64,000 nt of DNA, from positions 1 to 64,000 of the forward strand of contig CAZRIP010000001.1 of assembly GCA_964600165.1 (NCBI GenBank). The letters run 5' to 3'. Within the stretch, counting starts at the first letter, position 1. The number at the start of each line of letters is the position of its first letter. The notes below the pieces were generated by a model. It was not told where the DNA came from, did not search any database, and was given only the letters and a program-made list of their open reading frames with translations. The stretch comes from CAZRIP01 sp964600165 (GTDB lineage: Bacteria > Elusimicrobiota > Elusimicrobia > UBA1565 > UBA9628). Made by a program: the position numbers and the translations under genes. Shown here in pieces: positions 1 to 8,042 of the stretch.

Positions 1-66
1 CGCGGCGAGGCAGCGCTTGAACTCGGGGGCGCGCACGCCGCTCGTCGGAGGAGCGGCCGTCGTCAC
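1..66 (-). CDS. 5' end of a gene following exbD (partial)
   Basis: A GTG codon at 66-64 shares the sequence GTGA with the exbD stop codon and opens a frame of 22 codons that runs off the window edge. The visible N-terminus reads MTTAAPPTSGVRAPEFKRCL, with no membrane segment yet. In exbB-exbD operons the next gene is often a TonB-type energy transducer, so that is the first guess from context only. The coupled start, not the sequence, is the main support. Confidence 0.4.
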   Translation of the reverse strand, partial: MTTAAPPTSGVRAPEFKRCLAA

Positions 67-467
67 TTCCGCACGACCTCCAAGCCGATCTTGCGCACGC
101 CGGCCCCGCGCAGGCCGTCGAGGAAGGCCACGACCTCGCCGTACGGGATGGTCTTGTCGGCCGACAGGGTCACGTGCATGTCAGGCTCGTTCTTCGAGAG
201 CCGCGTCATCTTGTCGACGAGCTCCTGCTGGGAGAGCTTCTGGCCCGCGACGACGATCTCGCGGTCGGCCTTCAAGACGATCTGGATCGCCTCCGTCGCG
301 GCGCGCTCGTGATGCGCGGCCTTGGGCACGTCGACTTTGAGGACGCGCTTTTGGATCAGCGGCGCCGTCGCCATGAAGATGATCAAGACGACGAGGATGA
401 TGTCGACCAACGGCGTCACGTTGATCGCCGTGATGGGCTCGCCTTCGCCGTTGGTCGCGGCCGCCAT
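63..467 (-). CDS. exbD: ExbD/TolR-family biopolymer transport protein
   Basis: Inner-membrane stator subunit that, with ExbB, uses the proton motive force to energise TonB- or Tol-type periplasmic machines. The 134-residue length fits ExbD. One N-terminal membrane segment (about residues 17-36) carries the conserved aspartate D22 in the TPLVDIILVVLIIF motif, the residue thought to take part in proton conduction. The rest is a periplasmic domain ending in the usual GVRKIGLEVVRK pattern. It lies 3 nt downstream of exbB and its stop overlaps the start of the next gene, so it is part of one transcript. Confidence 0.93.
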   Translation of the reverse strand: MAAATNGEGEPITAINVTPLVDIILVVLIIFMATAPLIQKRVLKVDVPKAAHHERAATEAIQIVLKADREIVVAGQKLSQQELVDKMTRLSKNEPDMHVTLSADKTIPYGEVVAFLDGLRGAGVRKIGLEVVRK

Positions 468-470
468 GGC

Positions 471-1109
471 TTATTTGCGCGCGGCTTTGCCGGCGCGCAC
501 GTGCGCGAGCACGAGCCGCCCGAGCGCGTCGCCGCCGGACAATAGCTCCTTGACCTGCTTTTGGAAGTAGTTGTACGCGACGACGCAGGGGATCGCCACG
601 AAAAGCCCGACGGCGGTGGCGATCAGGGCCTCCGAGAGGCCTTGCATGACGACCTCCGGGCCGGCGCTCGCCTGCGAGAGGTCGTGGAAGGCCTTGATGA
701 CGCCGAGCACGGTGCCGAAGAGGCCGACGAACGGCGCGTTGGCGCCGAGCGTGCCCAAGACGAGCAGCCGCTGCTCTAATCGCTGCCGCTCGGAGACCGA
801 GGCCGAGGCGAGCAGGTCCTCGACGCCGGCCGCGCCGTGCTGGGACTGGGACAGCGCCGCGGCGAGAATCTTCGCCACCGCGCCTTGGTGGCGCTTGGCC
901 GCGGACTCCACGGCGTCGACGTCCCCTTCCTTGCCGGCGACCGACGAGCGGAACGCGGCGTAATCTTCCTTCTCGCGCTTGAAAAGCAGCGCGCGCTCGA
1001 TGATGGCGGCGAGCGCGACGACCGAGCAGAGCAAGAGGCCGTAGACGACCCAGTCGCCGCCCGTCAGCGCCAGCGTCTTGATCAATGAGAGCATGTCAGT
1101 TGTCGGCAT
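471..1109 (-). CDS. exbB: ExbB/TolQ/MotA-family proton channel protein
   Basis: Stator partner of ExbD. It has a membrane segment at about residues 17-38, a cytoplasmic region of about 85 residues, then two further segments near residues 125-150 and 160-185 with the family signature (GTLGANAPFVGLFGTVLGVI and EALIATAVGLFVAIPCVVAYN). The 212-residue length is normal. The ATG at 1109 overlaps the end of the upstream HEAT gene by 14 nt. A second ATG at 1094, just past that gene's TGA, would give 207 residues; the data do not decide between them. Confidence 0.93.
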   Translation of the reverse strand: MPTTDMLSLIKTLALTGGDWVVYGLLLCSVVALAAIIERALLFKREKEDYAAFRSSVAGKEGDVDAVESAAKRHQGAVAKILAAALSQSQHGAAGVEDLLASASVSERQRLEQRLLVLGTLGANAPFVGLFGTVLGVIKAFHDLSQASAGPEVVMQGLSEALIATAVGLFVAIPCVVAYNYFQKQVKELLSGGDALGRLVLAHVRAGKAARK

Positions 1110-2748
1110 CCTTGAATTTTTGGAGATGCAGGAGCGCGCTGACGAGCTCCGCCTGGACCGAGGGATGCTGCTCGCGGGTCAGCTGCAGCAGCAGATAGCG
1201 GTATTCCTCGGCGCCGCCGAGCTCGCCGAGATAGTGCGTCGCCATCGCGCGCACGAACCAATCCTGGTTCTGATAAAGCTTGAGAAGGATCTCGCGGCCG
1301 AAGATGTCGCCCATGCGCCACATGCCCGCCGCGGCGTAGATCTGCACGGCCAGCGAGGCGTCGGTGCGGCCCGCGTTCCCGATCTGGAACTCGAGAGACG
1401 GATCTCCCATGATCAGCATCGACTCGAGCGCGCCGAAGCGGATCGTGATGTTTTGGTCGAGCAGGCCGTTCTGGAAGATGGGCGCATACTGCATGTCGCG
1501 CGCATAAGCGAGAGCGACCATCATCCCGGCGCGGATCTGGTCGTCCTTGGACGACTGCGCCGCGCTCACCATCGCTTGATCGAGGTCGTACTCGCTCGTC
1601 CCGGCCAGGCCCTCCGTGAGCAGGAAGCCGAGCTCGGTATAGCGGGTCTTGAGGCTGTAGCCGGTCAAAGTCGTGAGCTTCGAGAGATTGATGATCGAGG
1701 GATCGGACGCCGCGGTCGCGTCCGGCCGCTCCGTCTTCTTGCGCTGCAGGAGCCGCAGCAAGTTCGCGTTGATCTGAGGGTCGATCGGCGCGGCGACGGG
1801 GATCTTGGCGCGCGGCGCCGTGACGGTCAGGGGCTCGAGCGAGAAGCCCATGTCGAAGCTGTCGGGGATGTTGCCGCGCGCGGCCGCGGCCGGGGGCTGC
1901 GTGGGCTGATCGTTGGCGGCGAGCTTGTCCTCCTCGGCCTTCTTCTTCTTGGGCCAAAGCTTCAGCGCGCTGACGCAGTCCTCGGCGACGTTGAAGTCGT
2001 TGGTCATGTCCTGGCCGATGCGATCGACGAGCAGCTGGTAGTCCGACGCAGTGCCGTAGTCGCCGAGATAGCGGGTCGCCATCGCCTTGACGAGCCAGCT
2101 CGGGTCGTCGAGGAACACGCGCAGCTTGTCGAGGCCCTCGGACGAGCCCAGGCGCGCCATGCCGCCGGCCGCGTAGACGCGCAGGATCGGCTCCGTGTCT
2201 TTCTCGGAAGCCGCCTTGAGATAGGGCAGCGCGCGGTCGGGGTGGCCCCAGTTCTCCAGCGCCTCGAGCGCGCCGAAGCGCACGCCGGGGTCCAGATAGA
2301 TCAGGGCCTCGTTAAAGACCATGAGATCGCGCAGATCGTGCTTCTGGGCCAACGCGATCATAGCCGACGAGCGCACCTCCGTGTTGCTGTCCCAACGGGC
2401 CTCCGTGACGAGCTTGTCGCGAAAGACCGGGTCGTTGTCGCGCGAAAGGGCCTCGGCGACAGGGATGCCGATGTTGAGGTAGCGGTTGCGCAGCGTATAG
2501 CCGATCGGCGAGCCGAGCGACAGGATGTCGTTGACCGGCGTGCCGGCGATGTTCGTGAGACTGATGAGGTCCTTGTTCTCGTTTTCGAGCAAGTTGACGA
2601 GGGTGTCGGTGATGTAGGCGTCGGTCTTGACCGGAGCGGTCGAGGCGACGGGGGCCTGAGTCGCGGGCCCGACGGGCACGTCGGCGCAGCCGACGAGGAA
2701 AGCGGAGGCGGCCGCGACGGCCAACGCCAGTGCGCGCATGGTCACCAT
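1096..2748 (-). CDS. HEAT-repeat lipoprotein
   Basis: A 550-residue exported protein with a signal peptide and a lipobox (LVGC, cysteine 21), so it is probably anchored to a membrane facing the periplasm. Residues about 60-260 and 340-545 hold two blocks of degenerate HEAT/PBS-type helical repeats, recognisable by units such as VRFGALEALENWGHPDRALPY and LAVQIYAAAGMWRMGD, separated by a Pro/Ala-rich linker. The two blocks look like an internal duplication. Such solenoids bind proteins, and the gene overlaps exbB, suggesting a role at the energised envelope complex. In-frame ATGs at 2748 and 2739 are both possible starts. Confidence 0.8.
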   Translation of the reverse strand: MVTMRALALAVAAASAFLVGCADVPVGPATQAPVASTAPVKTDAYITDTLVNLLENENKDLISLTNIAGTPVNDILSLGSPIGYTLRNRYLNIGIPVAEALSRDNDPVFRDKLVTEARWDSNTEVRSSAMIALAQKHDLRDLMVFNEALIYLDPGVRFGALEALENWGHPDRALPYLKAASEKDTEPILRVYAAGGMARLGSSEGLDKLRVFLDDPSWLVKAMATRYLGDYGTASDYQLLVDRIGQDMTNDFNVAEDCVSALKLWPKKKKAEEDKLAANDQPTQPPAAAARGNIPDSFDMGFSLEPLTVTAPRAKIPVAAPIDPQINANLLRLLQRKKTERPDATAASDPSIINLSKLTTLTGYSLKTRYTELGFLLTEGLAGTSEYDLDQAMVSAAQSSKDDQIRAGMMVALAYARDMQYAPIFQNGLLDQNITIRFGALESMLIMGDPSLEFQIGNAGRTDASLAVQIYAAAGMWRMGDIFGREILLKLYQNQDWFVRAMATHYLGELGGAEEYRYLLLQLTREQHPSVQAELVSALLHLQKFKDADN

Positions 2749-2763
2749 GTTAACAAATCGGCG

Positions 2764-4224
2764 TCACTCTTTTATTACGAGGGCCGAGAAGGTCCGCAGG
2801 CGGGTCGTCGGGTCCTTGTAGCAGTCGGCCGCGAGACCCGCCTTTTGCCGGCAAAGCTCGGAAAGAAATTTGTTTTTTTGGGGCAGGTCCTTCCAGGCGT
2901 CGGGCAGAAAGACCCCCGTTTTCGCGCCGTTTTCGAGCGCGACGCCGTCGCCGGGCGCGATCTCCTCGAAAGAGGAGACGGCACGGGAAGGGCCGAGGAC
3001 GGAGACCTCGAGCGCGAGCGACGGCAACTCCGCCGCCGTGACGGCCGGAAAGCGCGGGTCTCGCGTCGCCGCGTCGATCGCCTCGTGCTCCACCGACTCG
3101 GCCAGGCTTTCTTGCGGGCTCGTCGCGCCGACGCAGCCGCGCAGGCGCCCGGCCTTGGTCAGAGTGACGAAGGTCGCGGCGGGAAGGTTCAGGAGCGGGT
3201 CCGCGGAGAGCGGAACGGCCGGCGCGCGCCCGCCCGTAAAGAACGTCTCGAGCGACTTGCGCGCGAGCGCGACGAGGTCCTTTTTCTCTTTCGCGGAGAG
3301 ATCGAGCGGCCCGCGCGCGGGCGCAGGCCCCTTGACGAAGGCCACGGCCGAATAGCCGACGACGTGCTTGTACTCGCGCTCGCTGACGACGTCGCCCGAG
3401 TTGATCCGCGCGAGCGGCGCGGCGCTCGTCGCGCCGAGCGCGCGCGCCGCCTCGAGAACGGCCGTGACGGCTCCCTCGCCGCACCACGTGACCGCGAGAT
3501 CGGGCACGCCGCGGTTCATCAGGAAGCGGTTCGTGAGCCAAAAATACGAGGGGTCCATCGTCTCGAGCGCGGCGAGCGTCGTCGGGTCGACGCGGTCGGC
3601 GTCGGCCCCTTTCGGATAATGGGACATGTCCGACGAGGCGATGATCAGGACGCGCTTGCCCTTGGCCGCGGCGGCGATCGCGCGGCCGATCCGGCGCGCG
3701 GCGTCCAAGTCCTGCGTGTTCATGACGAGGGCGACGAGCGAAAAGGCGCCGAGTCTTCTTTTCAAAAAGGGCAGCTGCACCTCGATCGAGTGCTCTTTTT
3801 GGTGCGCCTCGGCGTCGGCTTTGATGAGAGGCGAGGCCTTCATCAGCGCCTCGGCGAGCTCGCGGTCATAGGGCGCCGTGACGTCCGGCGTCGCGTAATC
3901 GCCGGGGTAGAGCGCCGCGCCGTCGAGCGCCTTGTAATGGCCCGTGCCGACGATGATCACGCGGTCGAAGCTGCCCGGCTGCAACAGAGAGTAGGCCTTG
4001 GCCGCCGTCGCCCCCGAATACTCGACGCCCGCGTGCGGCACGACCAGGGCGACGACGCGGCCGTCGACCTTCGGGGAGCCCGCCCTGGCGAAGGCGCGGT
4101 CGAGGAATTTATCGAGCAGCTTGCGGTCCGCGGGATAGAAGCGGTCCGCCGCCTGCGGCGGCCTCGGCGCGGCGAAGGAGGGAAGCGCCAAACCGAGGAC
4201 TAAGAACGCCGACGCGGCGTTCAT
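2764..4224 (-). CDS. Exported MEMO1-AMMECR1 fusion protein
   Basis: The 486-residue protein has a signal peptide (about residues 1-19), a MEMO1-type domain (about 25-300) and an AMMECR1 domain (about 308-486). In the MEMO part, PHAG (H64), GTGH (H96), SSDMSHY (H202) and TWCGEG (C248) match the metal-site residues of human MEMO1 (H49, H81, H192, C244); the H64-H96 spacing of 32 is identical. The AMMECR1 signature LRGCVG is at 361-366. The two halves are usually found with a radical SAM protein, which is absent here. The biochemical function in bacteria is not established. The HEAT lipoprotein starts 15 nt downstream. Confidence 0.88.
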   Translation of the reverse strand: MNAASAFLVLGLALPSFAAPRPPQAADRFYPADRKLLDKFLDRAFARAGSPKVDGRVVALVVPHAGVEYSGATAAKAYSLLQPGSFDRVIIVGTGHYKALDGAALYPGDYATPDVTAPYDRELAEALMKASPLIKADAEAHQKEHSIEVQLPFLKRRLGAFSLVALVMNTQDLDAARRIGRAIAAAAKGKRVLIIASSDMSHYPKGADADRVDPTTLAALETMDPSYFWLTNRFLMNRGVPDLAVTWCGEGAVTAVLEAARALGATSAAPLARINSGDVVSEREYKHVVGYSAVAFVKGPAPARGPLDLSAKEKKDLVALARKSLETFFTGGRAPAVPLSADPLLNLPAATFVTLTKAGRLRGCVGATSPQESLAESVEHEAIDAATRDPRFPAVTAAELPSLALEVSVLGPSRAVSSFEEIAPGDGVALENGAKTGVFLPDAWKDLPQKNKFLSELCRQKAGLAADCYKDPTTRLRTFSALVIKE

Positions 4225-4325
4225 AATCCCGAAATAACTTTCTTCAAGGCCTCTGGTAGACTATTCATGAAGGTCAACAACAGCGCGACACCAAGTTCGA
4301 CAACAGTTCCTCTCATCCCACGAGC

Positions 4326-4358
4326 CCGGCCCTGAGAGCCTCTCCCTCTCGGGGCCGG
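4326..4358. terminator. Strong hairpin between GAF gene and MEMO gene
   Basis: Arms 4326-4338 and 4346-4358 pair over 13 positions (one G-T pair) around a 7-nt loop. It lies 8 nt beyond the end of the GAF gene and about 100 nt before the MEMO gene. There is no clear T-run on either strand, so it is a candidate terminator or a processing and stability structure. Confidence 0.5.
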
Positions 4359-4365
4359 ATCATTT

Positions 4366-4908
4366 CTAGAAGTCCCTATTGATCTCTTGAAACGGCTTGA
4401 TCAGCTGCTCCAGCCAGCGCTGATCCATCTCGTCGAAGGCGGCCTTTTGCGCGCTGTCGACGTCGAGCACGGCGAAGACCTTGCCGTTCTTGTCGAACAC
4501 GGGGACGCAGATCTCGCTCAAGTTGCGCGGGTCGCACTCGACGTGCGCGTCGCCCAAGGCCTTCACGTCGGGGACGTTCATGCTCGTCTTCGTCTGTAGG
4601 ACCTTGCCGCAGACGCCGCGCAGCGGGATCGGCGAGCACGCGGGCTTGTCGCGATGCGGCCCGAGGACGAGCTGCGAGCCGTCGGGCGATAGAAGATAGA
4701 AGCCGATCCAAGAATACGGGCTCTGGCCGAACTGGTCCCAAAGCTCGTCGACGACCTCGCGCATCATGCGGTCGGCGCGCAGCTCGCGCCGCCGCCATTT
4801 CTTGTCGAGCGCCGCGCGCGCGGCCTGGTAGCGCGCCCGCGACGGCCGCTCTTTGAGCTTGCGGCGGTCTTCGAGCGCCTGCAGCTCCGGATTATTTTCT
4901 TCGCTCAT
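4366..4908 (-). CDS. GAF-domain protein of the free methionine-(R)-sulfoxide reductase type
   Basis: A 180-residue soluble protein with a single GAF domain from about residue 45 on. The three cysteines characteristic of fRMsr enzymes (E. coli MsrC/YebR) are present in equivalent places: C91 and C100 in CSPIPLRGVC and C125 in VECDP, followed by SEICVPVFDKNGKVFAVLDVDS. These enzymes reduce free Met-R-sulfoxide using thioredoxin. The N-terminal 40 residues are charged, helical and longer than in YebR. It is the last gene of the hemE-hemY-mgtC-rlmN unit, 2 nt after rlmN. Activity is inferred from the cysteines. Confidence 0.75.
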   Translation of the reverse strand: MSEENNPELQALEDRRKLKERPSRARYQAARAALDKKWRRRELRADRMMREVVDELWDQFGQSPYSWIGFYLLSPDGSQLVLGPHRDKPACSPIPLRGVCGKVLQTKTSMNVPDVKALGDAHVECDPRNLSEICVPVFDKNGKVFAVLDVDSAQKAAFDEMDQRWLEQLIKPFQEINRDF

Positions 4909-4910
4909 GG

Positions 4911-5948
4911 CTATGCCTTTCCCTCGGCGACGATGAGCTGTCCGCAGGCGCCTTGGATGTCGCGCCCGAGGTTCTGCCGGACCGTCGCTTTGATCCCGGC
5001 GTCCAGCAATATCTTTTGAAAGCGCCGCGCGTCGTCCTCGGTCGAGGGCTTGTGCGGCGTGTCGGTCTGATTGAAGACGATCAAATTGACGTGCAAAAGC
5101 TCGAGCGGGCCGACGCCCTTGATCCAGTCGACGAGCTTGTCGGCGTCCTGCGGCCCATCGTTCTCGCCTTTGAGCAGCACGTATTCGAGGAAGACCTTGC
5201 GATTGGTCTCGGCGAGATATTTCGCCAACGCGTCCGAGAGTTTCCTCAAGCCGAAGGCCTTGTTGACGGGCACGAGCCTCGTGCGCAGCTTCTCGTCGGC
5301 CGAGTGCAGCGAGAGCGCCAAGTTCACCTGCGGGAAATCCTTGCCGAAGCGCTCGATCTGCGGCGCCAAGCCCGAGGTCGAGACGGCGATGTGCCGCGCG
5401 CCGATGCCGAACTGCTTTTGGTCCATCAGGCGGCGCAGGCTCTCGGCCACGTTGTCGTAGCAGGCGAAGGGCTCGCCCATCCCCATGTAGACGACGTTAT
5501 CGAGCCGCCCTTCGATATTGCGCGTCTTCATGTACTGCCGCCAAAAAAGCACTTGGTCGGTGATCTCCTCGGGCGAGAGGTTGCGCGAAAGCCCCATGAG
5601 ACCCGTCGCGCAGAACGTGCAGCCGATGGCGCAGCCGACCTGCGAGGAGATACAGGTCGTCCAGCGCGTCGGGCTCGGGCGCAGGAGCACGGTCTCGACG
5701 ATCTTGCCGTCCTCGAGCTTCAAGAGCGCCTTATGCGCGCGCCCGTCGCCCGAGACCTCGACTTTGACGGGCTCGGCGCTCATCAGCGGCGCTTTTTCCG
5801 AGAGGCCCTCGCGCAGCGACGCCGGCAGCACGCCGATCTCGTCGTAGGACGCCGCGCTCGCGCCGAAGACCGCCTGGCGCACCTGGTCGAGCCGAAACCG
5901 CGGCGCGGAGAGCGCCTCCAACGCGAGCTTGACTCTCCCGAGGTCCAT
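4911..5948 (-). CDS. rlmN: Dual-specificity 23S rRNA/tRNA methyltransferase RlmN (radical SAM)
   Basis: Radical SAM enzyme that methylates C2 of an adenine in 23S rRNA (A2503 in E. coli) and A37 of some tRNAs. At 345 residues it has the usual length. The iron-sulfur motif CxxxCxxC is at C106, C110 and C113, followed by the RlmN-typical GLSRNLSPEEITDQV and VVYMGMGEPF; the near-terminal cysteine (GACGQL) that carries the protein-bound methyl group is present. The ATG at 5948 shares its A with the TGA of the mgtC-like gene (TGATG), so the two are translationally coupled. Confidence 0.95.
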   Translation of the reverse strand: MDLGRVKLALEALSAPRFRLDQVRQAVFGASAASYDEIGVLPASLREGLSEKAPLMSAEPVKVEVSGDGRAHKALLKLEDGKIVETVLLRPSPTRWTTCISSQVGCAIGCTFCATGLMGLSRNLSPEEITDQVLFWRQYMKTRNIEGRLDNVVYMGMGEPFACYDNVAESLRRLMDQKQFGIGARHIAVSTSGLAPQIERFGKDFPQVNLALSLHSADEKLRTRLVPVNKAFGLRKLSDALAKYLAETNRKVFLEYVLLKGENDGPQDADKLVDWIKGVGPLELLHVNLIVFNQTDTPHKPSTEDDARRFQKILLDAGIKATVRQNLGRDIQGACGQLIVAEGKA

Positions 5949-6604
5949 CAATACGTCACTTCCAGCACCTCGGCCGAGTGGAGCAGCCGCTTCATGACGT
6001 CTTCTTGGGACACGCGGCCGCCCGCCGTGAACCACTCGCTGTAGTAGAGATTGTTCTTCTTCATGAGCTTGCGGCGCATCACGCGCACCTTCGACTCGCG
6101 GAAGATGGCCGAGATCTCCTCGAGCGCCTTCGCCTCGAGCTTCGACACGATCTTGAAGGTATGGCGCTCGCGCCAGTCGTCGATCAAGATATCCAATTGC
6201 GTGAAGGCCAGTTGGACGAAGAGGACGAGCAAGGTCACCCAGCCGGCGATCCAGAAGTCGCCGATGCCCGTCGTCATGCCGATCGCCGCCACGGTCCAAA
6301 TGGTCGCCGCCGTGGTCAAGCCCACCACGCGGTCGCCGTCGCGCATGATCGCGCCGGCGCCCAGGAAGCCGATCCCCGAGACGATCTGCGCCGCGATGCG
6401 CGTCGGGTCGGCGTCCGGAGCGCCCGTGAAGTCGCGCGAGACGATCATGAAGAGGCAGGAGCCGACGCAGATGAGGATGTTCGTGCGCAGGCCGGCGGCC
6501 TTGTCGCTGATCTCGCGCTCGAGGCCGATCGCCGCGCCCAGTAAGAGCGAGATCACGATCTTGACCATGTCCGAGTTGACGTGACCCATCGTTAGCTGCG
6601 ACAT
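5948..6604 (-). CDS. MgtC/SapB-family membrane protein
   Basis: A 218-residue protein with about five membrane segments in its first 150 residues, containing the MgtC signatures GLEREISDKAAGLRTNILI and AAQIVSGIGFLGAGAIM, then a soluble ACT-like tail. MgtC proteins influence Mg2+ homeostasis and F-ATPase activity and matter for survival at low Mg2+, but many homologues are uncharacterised. An AGGAGAG ribosome-binding site sits 4 nt before the ATG at 6604. It lies 7 nt after hemY and overlaps rlmN. The tail makes it longer than minimal MgtC. Confidence 0.88.
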   Translation of the reverse strand: MSQLTMGHVNSDMVKIVISLLLGAAIGLEREISDKAAGLRTNILICVGSCLFMIVSRDFTGAPDADPTRIAAQIVSGIGFLGAGAIMRDGDRVVGLTTAATIWTVAAIGMTTGIGDFWIAGWVTLLVLFVQLAFTQLDILIDDWRERHTFKIVSKLEAKALEEISAIFRESKVRVMRRKLMKKNNLYYSEWFTAGGRVSQEDVMKRLLHSAEVLEVTY

Positions 6605-6611
6605 ATCTCTC

Positions 6612-8042
6612 CTATGCGGCGGCCGGCGCTTTGGTGATCACCTTCTTGAACGCGGCGCTTCCCGCGGCCCGGCCTTGGCGGATGCAGTCCGGCACGCCGA
6701 CGCCCTCGTACGACGCCCCCGTCAGATGCAGGCCGGGGTGGGCCTGGACGCACGAGGCGATCCTTCTCAAGCGCATCGCGTGGCCGATCGCGTATTGAGG
6801 ATTGGCCTTGGGCCAGCGCGCCACGCGCGTGAGCCGCGGGTGCGCCTCGCCCAGGCCCAGGATCTCCTTGAGCTCGGCGCGCGCCAGGCGCGCGATCTGG
6901 GCGTCGTCGGCGTCGACGGCGGCCTCGCGCCCCGCGCCGCCCAAAAAGCAGCGGATGAGCGCGGCTCCTTTCGGCGCGCGCTCCGGGAACTTGGTCGACG
7001 TGTAGGTCGCCGCCGTGGTCGCCTTGTTCTCGCCGCGCGGCACGAGGAAGCCGAAGCCGTCCAGCTTGGCGGCCAAGCCCGGCTGGTCGTAGAGCATCGA
7101 GACCGTCGCCGTCGAGGTGAATTGGATCTCGCCGAGCGCGCAGGACAGCTCGAAGTCGAGATCGGCGACGAGCGGCGACAGGAGGTTCGCGGGGATCGCG
7201 GCGATGACCGCGTCGGCCTCGACGGCCTCGCCGCCGCGCAGCTCCACGCGCCAAGCTCCGCCGCGGCGCCGCAGCGCTTGGACGGGCGCGTTCGTGCGCA
7301 CGCTGCCGGCCGGCAGCTTGAGCGCCAGCGTCTCGACGAGCCGGCCGAGGCCGCCCTTGAGCGTCATGAACATCGTCCGATCGGCTCTCTTGGCGCCCGC
7401 CTGCCTTTTGGCGGCGCGCGCCGCGCGCCAGAGGCCGCCCTTGGCCTCGACGTCCTTGAGCTGAGGGAACGCGCTCTGCAGGCTGAGCTTTTCCGGGTCG
7501 CCGGCGAAGATGCCTCCGAGCATCGGGCCGACGATCTTGTCGAGCGCCTCTTGCCCCAGGCGGCGGCGCGCGAAGGACGCCAGGCTCTCGTCGACGCCTT
7601 CCTCGCCGGCCGGCGCCCACGGCTCCATCGCGAGGCGCGCGCGGCCCTTCCAGCTCAAGAGGTCCATCGACAAGAGCGAAAGCGGGCTCGTGGGCACGAG
7701 GCCGGTGCCCGACGGCAGCGCCTTGAGCGCTCCTTGCGAGTAGATGAAGATCGTCGTCGGCGAAGGCGCCGTCGGCATCAGCTCGCCCGACAGGCCGAGC
7801 TCGTCGACGAGCTCCAAGGCGTCGGGCTTGAGGGTCAAAAAGGAGTCCGGGCCGAGCTCGAAGACGGCGCCGTCGCGCGACTCGGTGACGATCTTGCCGC
7901 CCACGCGCGACGCCGTTTCCAAGACGACGACGTCGATCCGGCGGCGCTCGCGCTCGGCGCGCTTGTTGAGCTCGTAGGCCGCCGACAGCCCGGCGATCCC
8001 GGCCCCGAGCACGGCGACGCGCGGCGCTTTCGGCTCGCTCAA
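6612..8042 (-). CDS. hemY: Protoporphyrinogen oxidase (oxygen-dependent, HemY type)
   Basis: FAD enzyme that oxidises protoporphyrinogen IX (or coproporphyrinogen III) late in heme synthesis. The Rossmann FAD motif GAGIAG is at residues 13-18 and ETASRVGGKI follows; the C-terminus has the conserved second FAD patch (LTGASYEGVGVPDCIRQGRAAG). The start is taken as TTG at 8042, which overlaps the hemE TGA in the sequence TTGA and gives 476 residues, the family length; the only nearer alternative would cut into the FAD motif. It follows hemE directly, so two heme steps are co-expressed. Confidence 0.92.
   Translation of the reverse strand: MSEPKAPRVAVLGAGIAGLSAAYELNKRAERERRRIDVVVLETASRVGGKIVTESRDGAVFELGPDSFLTLKPDALELVDELGLSGELMPTAPSPTTIFIYSQGALKALPSGTGLVPTSPLSLLSMDLLSWKGRARLAMEPWAPAGEEGVDESLASFARRRLGQEALDKIVGPMLGGIFAGDPEKLSLQSAFPQLKDVEAKGGLWRAARAAKRQAGAKRADRTMFMTLKGGLGRLVETLALKLPAGSVRTNAPVQALRRRGGAWRVELRGGEAVEADAVIAAIPANLLSPLVADLDFELSCALGEIQFTSTATVSMLYDQPGLAAKLDGFGFLVPRGENKATTAATYTSTKFPERAPKGAALIRCFLGGAGREAAVDADDAQIARLARAELKEILGLGEAHPRLTRVARWPKANPQYAIGHAMRLRRIASCVQAHPGLHLTGASYEGVGVPDCIRQGRAAGSAAFKKVITKAPAAA

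Noticed and set aside
1078..4203. A 1041-codon open frame on the plus strand
   Set aside because: It is antisense to exbB, the HEAT lipoprotein and MEMO genes, is made of Arg/Gly/Asp-rich low-complexity sequence, and shows no domain. It is a by-product of high GC content.
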